Source: Pseudoxanthobacter soli DSM 19599
GTDB lineage: Bacteria; Pseudomonadota; Alphaproteobacteria; Rhizobiales; Segnochrobactraceae
Assembly (NCBI RefSeq): GCF_900148505.1
Contig: NZ_FRXO01000001.1
Span: forward strand, 558,001-622,000
Direction: 5' to 3'
DNA: 64,000 bases
In this document: one piece after another, positions 47,617-56,810 of the stretch
How the letters are laid out: every line of letters begins with the position of its first letter
Position numbering within the stretch: position 1 is the stretch's first letter
Translations under genes and position numbers: made by a program
The notes under the pieces: model-generated
Database searches by the model: none
The model's input: the letters and a program-made list of their open reading frames with translations, nothing else
Told to the model about the DNA's origin: nothing

Positions 47617-48483
47617 TCAATCGCGGCGGAACACCACGCCGCCGAGCCAGCCCGTCGCGAGCGCCAGCGCGGCGATCAGGAGGCCGTAGAGCAGCGGCGC
47701 ATTCACGGCCATGTCGTGGATCTGCGCCTCCAGGCCGACCTTTTCCACCTTCAGGGCCGAAAGTTCGGAGGCGACCATGCGCTTGGAGGCGAAGACATAG
47801 GTCTCGACGCTGTAGAGCCCGTCCGGGACGTCCTTCGGCAGGAGGACCGTCACGCGGAAGAAGGTCGGCGTGAGCATGGACACGGAGCCGGCGCGCTCGC
47901 GGAAAAGGCCGTGTGCCGTGCGCTGGTTGACGATGGCGGCGCGGAACGGATCGTCCCGCTGCACGGGGCCGACGCCGAAGCTGGTGTTGTCGAGCCCGAT
48001 GCGGAACACCTCCAGCACCCTCGGCGCGGCGATCTCGCTGACGGGACGCGTCGAATCGAGGGCGTAGAACGCGGGAACGCCGACGAATTCCTCCGATGCG
48101 CCGTTGATCCACAAGCCGGCGACGCGCTCCTTGCGGCGGCTGGCGACCCGCTGCGGCGGGCCGCGCACCACCACGGCGACGTCGTAGCCGTCCGGCGGCA
48201 TCGGTTCGTCGTGGGCGCGCTCGACGACGCCGAACACCACGATCTCGGCGCCGACGAAGTTCGACGAGATATCGATGCGCGGGCTCGACACTGAGGCCAC
48301 CACCGTTTCGGCCGCGGCTGGCGCGGCCTGGGCTCCCAGGGCGGCGAGCGCGAGCGCGGCGGCGCGGACCGCGCCTCGCAGCCACCGCACGGGATGCCAT
48401 GGATGGGCGCTGCCGGGAAGTGTCCCGCCGGCCTGCCGCCGCCTCATGGCCGGCCATCGCCTCATGGTCCGCCACCACCTCAT
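47617..48483 (-). CDS. TIGR02186 family periplasmic/membrane protein
   Basis: This 288-residue protein has an Arg-rich start, a signal sequence (AALALAALGAQAAPAAAE), a periplasmic beta-rich domain and one C-terminal membrane helix (LLYGLLIAALALATGWLGG) followed by FRRD. Domain blocks such as ISSNFVGAEIVVFGVVERA, YDVAVVVRGP and AGLWINGAS match TIGR02186, an alphaproteobacterial family of unknown function usually next to a TSUP permease, as here. The first ATG (48483) shares ATGA with the permease stop; two more in-frame ATGs follow at 18-base steps. Confidence 0.82.
   Translation of the reverse strand: MRWWRTMRRWPAMRRRQAGGTLPGSAHPWHPVRWLRGAVRAAALALAALGAQAAPAAAETVVASVSSPRIDISSNFVGAEIVVFGVVERAHDEPMPPDGYDVAVVVRGPPQRVASRRKERVAGLWINGASEEFVGVPAFYALDSTRPVSEIAAPRVLEVFRIGLDNTSFGVGPVQRDDPFRAAIVNQRTAHGLFRERAGSVSMLTPTFFRVTVLLPKDVPDGLYSVETYVFASKRMVASELSALKVEKVGLEAQIHDMAVNAPLLYGLLIAALALATGWLGGVVFRRD
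48430..48483 (-). repeat. Three tandem 18-bp units, each with an in-frame ATG
   Basis: On the minus strand the units are 48483-48466, 48465-48448 and 48447-48430. Each begins ATGAGG and then varies around GGTGGCGGACC. They encode MRWWRT, MRRWPA and MRRRQA at the start of the TIGR02186 protein. The GAGG in each unit sits about 11 bases before the next ATG, so it could serve as its Shine-Dalgarno. Confidence 0.8.
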
Positions 48484-49436
48484 GGCCGGCCTCCCCATTC
48501 CAGCACGGCCAGCGAATAGAGGTCGGCCGGATGGACGACGAGCTGCACGCCGAATCGCAGTCCGACGGCGAGCACCAGCAGACCCAGAAGGCCACGCAGA
48601 TATTCGCCCCTCAGCCTGAGGCCGACCTGGGTGCCGAACTGGGCGCCGATCACGCCGCCGACCATCATGATGAAGGCGAGCAGGCCGTCGACCGAGACGG
48701 ACGTCACCGAATGCAGCACCGTGGCGACGACCATGGTGCCGAGCGTCTGGATCAGCGACGTGCCGATGACGATGGAGGTCGGCACCCTCAGCAGATAGAT
48801 CAGCGCCGGCACGAGGATGAAGCCGCCGCCGACGCCGAGCAGCGAGCCGATGAAGCCGATTCCGGCGCCGAGCACGACGATCGGGATGACGCTGACATAG
48901 AGCCGGGCGGCGCGGAACCGCATCTTCAGCGGCAGCCGCTGGATCCAGTTGTGGCTGTTCGGGCGGCGGCCCTGCGGGCGGGCACCGGCGCGGCTGCGGA
49001 TCACGGCGCGGGCCGCCTCCACCACCATCAGCGTTCCGACGATGCCGAGCAGCACCATGTAGGAAATGGCGATCACGACATCGAGCTGGCCACGGCCGGA
49101 CAGGACCGAGAACGTCCAGGTGCCGAGCGCGGTGCCGGCGGCGCCGGACACGAACAGGAGGCCGGAGAGGCGGAAATCGATGAGCTTGCGGCGCCAGTAG
49201 CTGAGGGCGCCTGAGGCGGCGGAGGCCACCATCTGCGGCGTCACCGTCGCGACAGCGACAGCGGACGGCACGCCGGTGAAGATCAGCAGCGGCGTCAGCA
49301 GGAATCCGCCGCCGATGCCGAACAGCCCCGAGACGAACCCGACCGCGGCCCCCATCCCCAGAATCAGGAACAGGTTCAACGGGATTTCCGCAATCGGGAG
49401 ATAGATATCCACTCTCGGCCCCGCGGCAGGCGGCAT
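48480..49436 (-). CDS. TSUP (TauE/SafE) family permease
   Basis: This 318-residue membrane protein has two repeated halves, each with a glycine-rich motif: GFVSGLFGIGGGFLLTPLLI and GFIGSLLGVGGGFILVPALI. That is the signature of the TSUP/TauE/SafE family, which exports sulfite, sulfoacetate or related organosulfur anions. It has about eight helices. ATG 49436 is given; a GTG at 49412 (VDIYLPIAEIPLN) matches where relatives start and is a serious alternative. It is translationally coupled to TIGR02186. The sulfur theme echoes the sulfate transporter 8 kb away. Confidence 0.85.
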   Translation of the reverse strand: MPPAAGPRVDIYLPIAEIPLNLFLILGMGAAVGFVSGLFGIGGGFLLTPLLIFTGVPSAVAVATVTPQMVASAASGALSYWRRKLIDFRLSGLLFVSGAAGTALGTWTFSVLSGRGQLDVVIAISYMVLLGIVGTLMVVEAARAVIRSRAGARPQGRRPNSHNWIQRLPLKMRFRAARLYVSVIPIVVLGAGIGFIGSLLGVGGGFILVPALIYLLRVPTSIVIGTSLIQTLGTMVVATVLHSVTSVSVDGLLAFIMMVGGVIGAQFGTQVGLRLRGEYLRGLLGLLVLAVGLRFGVQLVVHPADLYSLAVLEWGGRP

Positions 49437-49615
49437 GACGGCCGCAGCCCAGCGATATGGCGCAAATCGGCCGTTGCCTGTCAACAGCGCGCGGCACAAA
49501 CACCGTCCCCGGCGCGCGAAGGCGGGCGGTGGAGAACTTCAAAATCACGCCATCGATGCCCTTGAACCCGGCAGAGCGATTTGTTACACGCTGCGGGCCG
49601 GCGAGAACCGGCGAT

Positions 49616-49700
49616 GCGGTCGTGGCGGAATTGGTAGACGCGCAGCGTTGAGGTCGCTGTGGGGCAACCCGTGGAAGTTCGAGTCTTCTCGACCGCACCA
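49616..49700 (+). tRNA. tRNA-Leu (anticodon GAG)
   Basis: This 85-base class II tRNA includes the encoded CCA. GCGGTCG pairs with CGACCGC, the anticodon arm CAGCGTTGAGGTCGCTG carries GAG, and the variable arm TGGGGCAACCCG is long as in tRNA-Leu. The T-arm has GTTCGAGTC. Confidence 0.97.
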
Positions 49701-49780
49701 CTCTTCTGAACATCCCGATGGATCGACATGCGGTCCGGACGGAAGATCAGGCCGGAAGGTCCAGATCGGAAGACAAAGAA

Positions 49781-49810
49781 GGCGGCCCTCGCAGGCCGCC
49801 TTTTTGTTTT
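49781..49810 (+). terminator. Rho-independent terminator after tRNA-Leu
   Basis: GGCGGCC (49781-49787) pairs with GGCCGCC (49794-49800) around CTCGCA and is followed directly by TTTTTGTTTTT. It is a textbook terminator 80 bases after the tRNA. Confidence 0.93.
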
Positions 49811-49948
49811 TCCGGTCACTGCCGTTTTATCCTGCGGACGATTTTGCGGATTTCAGTGCGAAGCCGGCGTAACCTCACATCGTCTCATGCGATATGAGGT
49901 GTGACGCGGGCGCGCCGCGGGATTCGGCAATGCCGGGGATCGGGAAGC

Positions 49949-50728
49949 ATGGAAGCCTGGCTAATCGGCGTGATCGTGTTCGTCTGCGTGTTCGGCGGCG
50001 CACTCGGCGCCCTCACGATGCGCGACTATCTCCGCGACCATCACCGCACCAGCGAAACGCAGGACCTCGTGAAGCTCGGGGTCGGCACCATCGCGACGCT
50101 GGCGTCCCTCGTCCTCGGCCTGATGACGGCGTCGGTGAAGGGCAATTTCGACGACGCCAACCGCAATGTGCAGCTTTTTGCAGGCGGTGCCGAGCGGCTG
50201 GACGACACCCTGCGCCGCTACGGGCCGGACGCCGACACCGCCCGCGCCCGGCTTCAGCATTTCGTCGTGAAGGCGGCCCATGGCCTCTGGCCGGACGCGA
50301 TTTTGACGATTCCGGAGATCCCGGAGGAGAAGGGCCGCACGCCGGCGGACCTGATCCGGGGGGTCGAAACCTCCATCCGCATGTTGCAGCCGACGACCCC
50401 CGTCCAGACGGAGCTTCGCAGCGAGGCGCTCAGCGAGTTCGCCACGCTGTGGTCCCTCGGCCAGCAGCTCATCGCCGACCGCGAGGCGACGCTGCCGACC
50501 GCCTTCACGGTCGTGCTGGCGTGCTGGCTGACCGTGATCTTCATCGGCTTCGGCCTGTTCGCGCCGCGCAACGCCGTCACGGTCACGGCCCTTTTGATTT
50601 GCGCGGCGTCGCTCGCCGCGGCGGTGTTCCTGGTGCAGGAGATGAGCGGTCCGTTCGACGGCCTCGTCGTGGTGCCGCAGACCCCGTTCCTTCACACCCT
50701 CTCGACCATGGCGCGGCCCTCGCTCTGA
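49949..50728 (+). CDS. Bestrophin-like (DUF4239) membrane protein
   Basis: This 259-residue protein has an N-terminal helix (MEAWLIGVIVFVCVFGGALG), the conserved HHRTSETQDLVKLGVGTIAT, a second helix (LASLVLGLMTASVKG), a soluble middle and two C-terminal helices (AFTVVLACWLTVIFIGFGLF, LLICAASLAAAVFLV). It ends in MSGPFDGLVVV. This architecture is that of DUF4239, called bestrophin-like, with unknown transport role. ATG 49949 follows GGGAAG. It is a single gene. Confidence 0.78.
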   Translation: MEAWLIGVIVFVCVFGGALGALTMRDYLRDHHRTSETQDLVKLGVGTIATLASLVLGLMTASVKGNFDDANRNVQLFAGGAERLDDTLRRYGPDADTARARLQHFVVKAAHGLWPDAILTIPEIPEEKGRTPADLIRGVETSIRMLQPTTPVQTELRSEALSEFATLWSLGQQLIADREATLPTAFTVVLACWLTVIFIGFGLFAPRNAVTVTALLICAASLAAAVFLVQEMSGPFDGLVVVPQTPFLHTLSTMARPSL

Positions 50729-50988
50729 GCGCAGCGGCGCACGGCAAACCGCCGCTGGTGGAGCGACTTGCCGGGGCGCGGGTGCGCGACTATTGTCGCG
50801 CCCCGCGTCCACGGAAGGCGCCGGCCGACGGACTCGGCCGAACGCAGCCGGGACCGGGCTATCCGTCCCTGTCCCGAACGGTCTCCGCCGGGGCAGGCGA
50901 ACCAGCCTTCACAAAGCCATCCATCCCTGCCCCGCGCGGCCAAGGCACCCGCCAGGCAGGTTGAACGAAGAACGCCGGGAGAAACGCC

Positions 50989-51864
50989 ATGTTCAGAGGA
51001 TCGATCACTGCGCTCGTCACGCCCATGCGCGACGGCAAAGTGGACGAGAAGGCGTTCGGCGACTTCGTCGAGTGGCAGATCGCCGAGGGCACCAATGGCC
51101 TCGTGCCGGTCGGTACCACGGGTGAATCGCCCACGCTCTCCCACGAGGAACATCGCCGCGTTGTGACGCTGTGCGTCGAAGTCGCCAACGGCCGCGTGCC
51201 GGTGATGGCGGGCGCCGGCTCGAACAACACCGCGGAGGCCGTGAGCCTCGCCCGTCACGCCGAGGAAGCCGGCGCCCAGGGCGTGCTGGTCGTAACCCCT
51301 TATTACAACAAGCCGAATCAGGAAGGGCTCTACCAGCACTTCCGCGCGGTCGCTGGCGCGACCGGGCTGCCGCTCTATATCTACAACATCCCCCCGCGCT
51401 CGGTGATCGACATGAGCGTGGAGACGATGGCGCGGCTGTTCGCCGACTGCCCGACGGTGAAGGGCGTCAAGGACGCCACCGCGAACCTCGCCCGCGTCAG
51501 CCTGCAGCGCGAGGCTTGCGGCCCGGACTTCGTCCAGCTCTCGGGCGAGGATGCCACCGCCCTCGGCTTCAACGCCCATGGCGGCGTCGGCTGCATCTCG
51601 GTGACGGCCAACGTCGCCCCGAAGCTCGTGTCGGAGTTCCAGGCCGCCTGCCTCGCCGGCGACTACGCCAAGGCGCTGGAATATCAGGACAAGCTGATGC
51701 CGCTGCATCGGGCGCTGTTCCTTGAACCGAACCCGACAGGGGCCAAATATGCCCTGTCGGTGCTTGGCCGGCTGGCGAACGAAGTCCGCCTGCCGCTGGT
51801 GCCGATCGGCCCGGCGACGGCCAAGGAGATCGAGGCCGCCATGGCCCATGCCGGCCTGATCTGA
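50989..51864 (+). CDS. dapA: 4-hydroxy-tetrahydrodipicolinate synthase
   Basis: This 291-residue Schiff-base aldolase condenses pyruvate with aspartate semialdehyde in lysine and meso-diaminopimelate synthesis. Catalytic residues are in place: Thr43-Thr44 in [10 protein letters not shown], Tyr132 in [10 protein letters not shown] and the Schiff-base lysine 161 in [14 protein letters not shown] lies eight bases before the ATG. smpB follows 101 bases downstream, a common order in alphaproteobacteria. The lytic transglycosylase often found upstream of dapA in relatives is instead 7 kb away. Confidence 0.97.
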   Translation: MFRGSITALVTPMRDGKVDEKAFGDFVEWQIAEGTNGLVPVGTTGESPTLSHEEHRRVVTLCVEVANGRVPVMAGAGSNNTAEAVSLARHAEEAGAQGVLVVTPYYNKPNQEGLYQHFRAVAGATGLPLYIYNIPPRSVIDMSVETMARLFADCPTVKGVKDATANLARVSLQREACGPDFVQLSGEDATALGFNAHGGVGCISVTANVAPKLVSEFQAACLAGDYAKALEYQDKLMPLHRALFLEPNPTGAKYALSVLGRLANEVRLPLVPIGPATAKEIEAAMAHAGLI

Positions 51865-51965
51865 ACGACCGACGAGACCTTTCCGGACCGCCGTGACGGT
51901 ACCGGATGCAAGCTGAGGAGCCGCGGCCCGCGATGGCCGGGCTCCATCTTTCAGGGAGACGATCC

Positions 51966-52445
51966 ATGTCCGCCTCGCGCGCCGCCGCGCCGACCAATCG
52001 CCTCGTGGCGGACAACCGTAAGGCGCGGTTCAACTACGAGATCATCGACACCGTAGAAGCCGGCATCGAACTGCAGGGCACGGAGGTCAAGTCGCTGCGC
52101 GCCGGCAAGAGCAACATCGCCGATTCCTACGCGGCGGAATATGCCGGCGACCTCTATCTTTACAACGCCTATATCCCGGAATACCTCCAGGCGAACCGCT
52201 TCAACCACGAAACGCGCCGCCCGCGCCGGCTTCTGCTGCATCGCCGCGAGATCTACAAGCTCGCCGCCGCCGTGCAGCGCGAGGGCATGACGCTGGTCCC
52301 GCTGAAGCTCTACTTCAACGAGAAGGGCCGGGCGAAGGTCGAACTCGCCCTCGGGCGCGGCAAGAAGCTCCACGACAAGCGCGAGACCGAGAAGGAACGC
52401 AGCTGGAACCGCGAGAAGGCCCGGCTGCTGCGCGATCGCGGCTGA
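51966..52445 (+). CDS. smpB: SsrA-binding protein SmpB
   Basis: This 159-residue partner of tmRNA in rescue of stalled ribosomes has the family blocks [54 protein letters not shown] and [20 protein letters not shown]. The basic tail ends [18 protein letters not shown] 51966 has AGGGAG upstream; the frame is open 20 codons further but without similarity. It is probably co-transcribed with dapA. The ssrA RNA is not in the window. Confidence 0.97.
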   Translation: MSASRAAAPTNRLVADNRKARFNYEIIDTVEAGIELQGTEVKSLRAGKSNIADSYAAEYAGDLYLYNAYIPEYLQANRFNHETRRPRRLLLHRREIYKLAAAVQREGMTLVPLKLYFNEKGRAKVELALGRGKKLHDKRETEKERSWNREKARLLRDRG

Positions 52446-52716
52446 GCGGTCCACGCGCGCGAAACCACGTCCCTCCTGCTCGCCGGGCGCGCGCTGATGC
52501 GCGCTCGTCTCTATGTACAAAGTGCGCGCCGATGCGCGCCTGTCGCCCACCCGGCGGGTCCCTTTTCGGCGCGCATTGCGCACCCTGACGCGCCTCCATG
52601 GCGTGCATCCTGCGACCTTCACACGGGCTTCACGCAGGCACGGGACACTCCATCGTCCCTGCCCCGCGGCCGCCGCATTCTCGCCTTCGGTCGGCCCTTT
52701 TCAGTCGAGGGTCGTC

Positions 52717-54789
52717 ATGCGCATCGTGGATTGGTCCATCCGCACCAAGCTCGTCGTGTTCGCCGGAGCCCTGTTCGGGCTGTCGCTCGCGGTCGTCTGC
52801 CTGATCGGCCTGTGGGCCGTGACGAATGCCGTGCGGAAGGACGCGCAGGCACTCGGCGAGGACATCGCACGCACTTATGCCCTGACCGTTTCGCGAAATC
52901 TCGACACCGCCGCGCTTGCCGTCGCGACAGGCGCGAGGGCGGTCGAAGGTGTCGTCGCCGATGGCAAGGCGGACCGCGACGAACTCGGCGCGATGGTCAC
53001 CGCCATGGTCGCGGCGAACCCGGAACTGGTCGGCATGACGCTCGCCTTCGAGCCGAACGCCATCGAGGGCCGCGACGGGGATTTCGTCGGCCACGCCTAT
53101 TCCGACAAGACCGGGCGCTTCGTTCCCTACTTCTTCCACAAGCCGGACGGATCGGTGGGCGTCGAGCAGCTGGTGATGACGCCCGAGGCGGGAACGGAGT
53201 CGTGGTACGACAAGCCGGTGCGCGAGAACCGCTCGCTGGTGACGCCGCCCTATGTCTATCCGGTGAACGGCAAGGACGTGCTGATGAGCACCATCAGCAT
53301 GGTGGTCCGCCGGGCGGACAAGCCGATCGGCATTCTGACCGGCGATCTCGGCCTGACGAACCTCACCGCCTTCGTCGGCACCCTGAAGCCGTTCGGGACC
53401 GGACGCGCCGAACTCGTCGGCACCGACGGCCTCTGGATCGCCAACGGCGATCCGAAGCTGCTCGGCAAGCCGGTGGACGATCCGGAGATGAAGGCGCTGG
53501 TGCAGGAGGTGCAGGCCGGCCAGTCGCGGACCCTGCAGGCGACGGACCCCACCGGCGAAGCCGTCTACAGGTTCGCCATTCCCGTCGACATCCAGGGCGC
53601 GAAAGAGCGCTGGGCGCTGATCCTCACGGTGCCCGAGCGCACCGTGCTCGACACCATGTTCGAAATCCGCGACCTGATGGCCGTCGTCGCCCTCGTCGTC
53701 CTCGTCGTGGTGCTGGTGGCGGTGTGGATCGGCGCTCGGCTGCTGACGCGGCCGATCGTCGACATCACTGAGAAGATGCGCCTGCTAGCCGCGGGCGACA
53801 CCGCCATCGTGGTGGAAGGCATTGACCACAAGGACGAACTCGGTGCCATGGCACGCGCGGTCAACGTGTTCCGCGAGAACGCCATGCAGCGGCAGGCGCT
53901 GGAAGCGGAAAGCGCCGAGGTCACCGCCGCGCGCCTCGCGCGCCAGAAGGTGGTCGACGACCTGATCGCCTCGTTCCGGGAATCGGCCGCCGGCCTGATC
54001 GAGGCCGCCGGGCGTGCGACGGGCGATCTCGAAACCGTCTCAGACCGCCTCGCCGCCGCGGCGGCGGAAAGCCAGCAGCGCACCCGCTCGGTACGCGCGG
54101 CGTCGACGCAGGCCTCGGGCAACGTGCAGTCGGTCGCCACGGCGTCCGAGGAACTGACGAGTTCGATCACGGAGATCTCGCGCCAGATCAGCGCGACCAA
54201 CACCATGGTCACGCGCGCCGCCACCGATGCCCGCGCCACCAACGAGACCATCACCGGGCTCGCGACCGCGGCGAGCCGCATCGGCGACGTGGTGCGGCTG
54301 ATCGAGGCGATCGCGAGCCAGACCAACCTGCTGGCGCTCAACGCCACCATCGAGGCGGCCCGGGCCGGCGAGGCCGGCAAGGGCTTCGCCGTGGTGGCCT
54401 CCGAGGTGAAGGCGCTCGCCGTGCAGACATCGCGCGCGACCGACGAGATCATCACCCAGATCGCCTCCATCCAGACAGAGACCGGGACGGCCGTCGACGC
54501 GATCCGCGCCATCTCGCGCACCATGGAAGACGTCAACGGCTTCATGTCCTCCATCGCCTCGGCGGTCGAAGAGCAGAGCGCGGCCACCGGCGAGATCGGC
54601 TCCAACATCGACAGCGCCGCTCGGGGAACCGGGGCCGTCGCGGCCGATATCGAGGAACTCGATGCGACGGTGGCGGACACCAGCACGTCGGCCAACCGGG
54701 TGCTGGAATCGGCCGGTTCGGTGCGCCATGTCGCAACGCAGATGGAGCGCGAGATCGAGGGGTTCCTGCGCTCGGTCGCGGCCGCCTGA
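52717..54789 (+). CDS. Methyl-accepting chemotaxis protein with dCache sensor
   Basis: This 690-residue chemoreceptor has membrane helix 1 ([20 protein letters not shown], residues about 12-33) and a periplasmic double-Cache-like domain to about residue 310. [13 protein letters not shown] and [20 protein letters not shown] are typical Cache segments. Helix 2 is [25 protein letters not shown] domain ([20 protein letters not shown]) and a signalling domain with the hairpin tip [20 protein letters not shown] follow. ATG 52717 follows GAGGG. No CheW-tethering pentapeptide is visible at the C-terminus. The ligand is unknown; dCache receptors often sense amino acids or small acids. Confidence 0.88.
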   Translation: MRIVDWSIRTKLVVFAGALFGLSLAVVCLIGLWAVTNAVRKDAQALGEDIARTYALTVSRNLDTAALAVATGARAVEGVVADGKADRDELGAMVTAMVAANPELVGMTLAFEPNAIEGRDGDFVGHAYSDKTGRFVPYFFHKPDGSVGVEQLVMTPEAGTESWYDKPVRENRSLVTPPYVYPVNGKDVLMSTISMVVRRADKPIGILTGDLGLTNLTAFVGTLKPFGTGRAELVGTDGLWIANGDPKLLGKPVDDPEMKALVQEVQAGQSRTLQATDPTGEAVYRFAIPVDIQGAKERWALILTVPERTVLDTMFEIRDLMAVVALVVLVVVLVAVWIGARLLTRPIVDITEKMRLLAAGDTAIVVEGIDHKDELGAMARAVNVFRENAMQRQALEAESAEVTAARLARQKVVDDLIASFRESAAGLIEAAGRATGDLETVSDRLAAAAAESQQRTRSVRAASTQASGNVQSVATASEELTSSITEISRQISATNTMVTRAATDARATNETITGLATAASRIGDVVRLIEAIASQTNLLALNATIEAARAGEAGKGFAVVASEVKALAVQTSRATDEIITQIASIQTETGTAVDAIRAISRTMEDVNGFMSSIASAVEEQSAATGEIGSNIDSAARGTGAVAADIEELDATVADTSTSANRVLESAGSVRHVATQMEREIEGFLRSVAAA

Positions 54790-54873
54790 GCGGCGCGACG
54801 CCTGACGCGGAAGGCATGCCGCGCAAGGCGTGCCGTGCAAGGCCTGCTTCACAAGGCGTCCTTCAAATGCAAA

Positions 54874-54903
54874 AGGCCCCGGAGCGTGGTTCGCCCGGGG
54901 CCT
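54874..54903. terminator. Terminator between the chemoreceptor and PfkB kinase genes
   Basis: AGGCCCCGG (54874-54882) pairs perfectly with CCGGGGCCT (54895-54903). An A-run lies before it and a CT-rich tail after it. It sits between convergent genes and can serve both. Confidence 0.75.
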
Positions 54904-54925
54904 CTCTTCAATTGTGCGCGGCGCC

Positions 54926-55858
54926 TCAGAACAGCCCGGGCACCTCCGAGCGCCACGGCATCGCCGGGCCGCGCCGGCCGCAGACGATGGCCGCGATGGT
55001 GGCGGCCTCGTCGGCGATGGTCGCGATGTCGGAGAGGGTCAGGTCCTCCAGCCTTTCGCGGGTGAGGAAGCCCCGCCGGTAGAGGCCGGACAGCAGGCCC
55101 GCCATGAAGGAATCGCCGGCGCCCACGGTATCGACCACCTCGACCGGCTTGACGGGCCGCTGCGCCACCGCTTCGCGGCACACGGCGAGGGAGCCCTCTG
55201 CGCCGAGCGTGACGACGGCCAGCGCCGCACCACCGGCGATCCAGCCTTCCGCGACCTCGAGGGCGGAACGGCCCGGCGCGAACCACGCCAGATCCTCGTC
55301 GCTGGCCTTGACGATGGACGCGAGCGCGATCAGCCGGGTCAGCCGCGCGCGATAGGCGGCGGGGTCCGTCACCAGCGATGGGCGAATGTTGATATCAATG
55401 GAAATCAGCCGCTTGACGGCCTCTTTCTCGACCAACTTCTCAAGACGGCTGCCGTTCGGCTCCGTCGCCAGCACATAGGACCCGACATGCAGCACGGCGA
55501 CGTCGTCGCTGAGCGGCGGCGCATCCTCGGGATCGAACAGGCGGCCGGCGGTGCCCTCGTCCAGGAAGGTGTAGGCCGGGCTGGGGCCGCTGAGATCGAC
55601 GAAGGACAGCGTGCTCGGGCGCGTGGTCGACAGCGTCCATTGCGGCGCCACCGCCGCTTCCTTCAGGGCGGCGGCGAAGCGCACGCCGAACAGGTCGGTC
55701 GACAGCGCCCACAGAAAACCGGTTGGCACGCCGAGCCGCGCGAGGCCGAGCGCGGTGTTGAACGGCGAACCGCCGTTCACCGGGCGGAACACGGTCGCAC
55801 CGTCCGCTGCCGTCTCGGAAAACAGATCGACGACGGTTTCCCCGCTGACGACGATCAT
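54926..55858 (-). CDS. PfkB-family carbohydrate kinase (fructokinase-like)
   Basis: This 310-residue ribokinase-fold sugar kinase has N-terminal GGSPFNTALGLARLG, the PfkB signature 1 region, and C-terminal DTVGAGDSFMAGLLSGL, signature 2 with the catalytic Asp in GAGD. The middle segment SIDINIRPSL is typical of fructokinases. It is a single gene with no sugar transporter beside it, so substrate specificity is uncertain. Confidence 0.85.
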   Translation of the reverse strand: MIVVSGETVVDLFSETAADGATVFRPVNGGSPFNTALGLARLGVPTGFLWALSTDLFGVRFAAALKEAAVAPQWTLSTTRPSTLSFVDLSGPSPAYTFLDEGTAGRLFDPEDAPPLSDDVAVLHVGSYVLATEPNGSRLEKLVEKEAVKRLISIDINIRPSLVTDPAAYRARLTRLIALASIVKASDEDLAWFAPGRSALEVAEGWIAGGAALAVVTLGAEGSLAVCREAVAQRPVKPVEVVDTVGAGDSFMAGLLSGLYRRGFLTRERLEDLTLSDIATIADEAATIAAIVCGRRGPAMPWRSEVPGLF

Positions 55859-56026
55859 GGGCGCTCCTCTCCGCGTGCTGCCGCCTTGTCCGGCGTTCTG
55901 GAATCGCGGGCGAGATTAGAACATCGGAAGACACCGCGCGACGCGGTTTTGGGACCGCTGCCGCGCGACGCCGCCGCCGATAAGCCGGGGTGGCGCGGCG
56001 GCGCCGCGCGTGGCAGAACCGCCGGC

Positions 56027-56740
56027 ATGACCGAACGGCACGACCCCATGACCGACATCCCCGATCCGCTGGGCCTGCGCGAGCGCGTGCTCTATCGCGA
56101 TGCCGCAACGATCGTGCTCGACAAGCCGGCGGGGATCGCCGTGCACAAGGGGCCGAAGGGCGGGATGGTGCTGGAGGACGGCTTCGACGCGCTGCGCTTC
56201 GATGCGCCCGCCGCGCCGCAGCTCGCCCACCGGCTGGACAAGGAAACCTCCGGCTGCCTCGTGCTGGGGCGGACGGCGAAATCGATCGCCGCGCTCGGCA
56301 AGCTGTTCGCGGACCGCGGCGTCGAAAAGGCCTACTGGGCCGTGGTGGAAGGCGGCCCCGACGGCGAGAGCGGCGTGATCGAGGCGCCCCTGCGCAAGCG
56401 CGACGCCCAGCGCGGCTGGTGGATGGTGGTCGACCACGCCGGCGGGCAGCCCTCGTCGACGGCGTGGAAGGTGCTCGGGCGCGGCGGCGGCTTCACCTGG
56501 CTGGAACTGGAGCCGATCACGGGGCGCACCCATCAATTGCGCATCCACTCGGCGCACATGGGCTTTCCGATCCTGGGCGATGCCATCTATGGCCGGGCGC
56601 CGCGCACCGGGGCGCGACTGCACCTTCACGCCCGCCATATCGCGTTTACGCTGGACGGCCGGCGGGTCTCGGTCGAGGCGCCTGTGCCGCTGCACATGAC
56701 GGCGGCGCTGTCGCTGACGGGCTGGCGCCCGGCGGCGTAG
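56027..56740 (+). CDS. RluA-family pseudouridine synthase
   Basis: This 237-residue enzyme isomerises uridine to pseudouridine in RNA. The catalytic motif AHRLDKETSGCLVL places the essential aspartate at residue 71. VLDKPAGIAVHKG, AYWAVVEGG, ITGRTHQLRIH and FPILGDAIYG complete the family pattern. There is no S4 RNA-binding domain, so it is a short RluA/RluC-like member; the target site cannot be named. ATG 56027 has a weak Shine-Dalgarno and ATG 56048 is an alternative. Confidence 0.87.
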   Translation: MTERHDPMTDIPDPLGLRERVLYRDAATIVLDKPAGIAVHKGPKGGMVLEDGFDALRFDAPAAPQLAHRLDKETSGCLVLGRTAKSIAALGKLFADRGVEKAYWAVVEGGPDGESGVIEAPLRKRDAQRGWWMVVDHAGGQPSSTAWKVLGRGGGFTWLELEPITGRTHQLRIHSAHMGFPILGDAIYGRAPRTGARLHLHARHIAFTLDGRRVSVEAPVPLHMTAALSLTGWRPAA

Positions 56741-56810
56741 GGCGGTCGAAACCTAATCCTTCCAGCGGTGTACCAACGTCCGCTCATGTGACGCTGGAAT
56801 GGCGCTTCGG

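Noticed and set aside
52480..52560. GCGCGC-rich near-repeats before the chemoreceptor gene
   Set aside because: GCGCGC(T/C)GATGCGCGC occurs twice, but the segment is short and low in complexity; no clear function or wider family can be supported.
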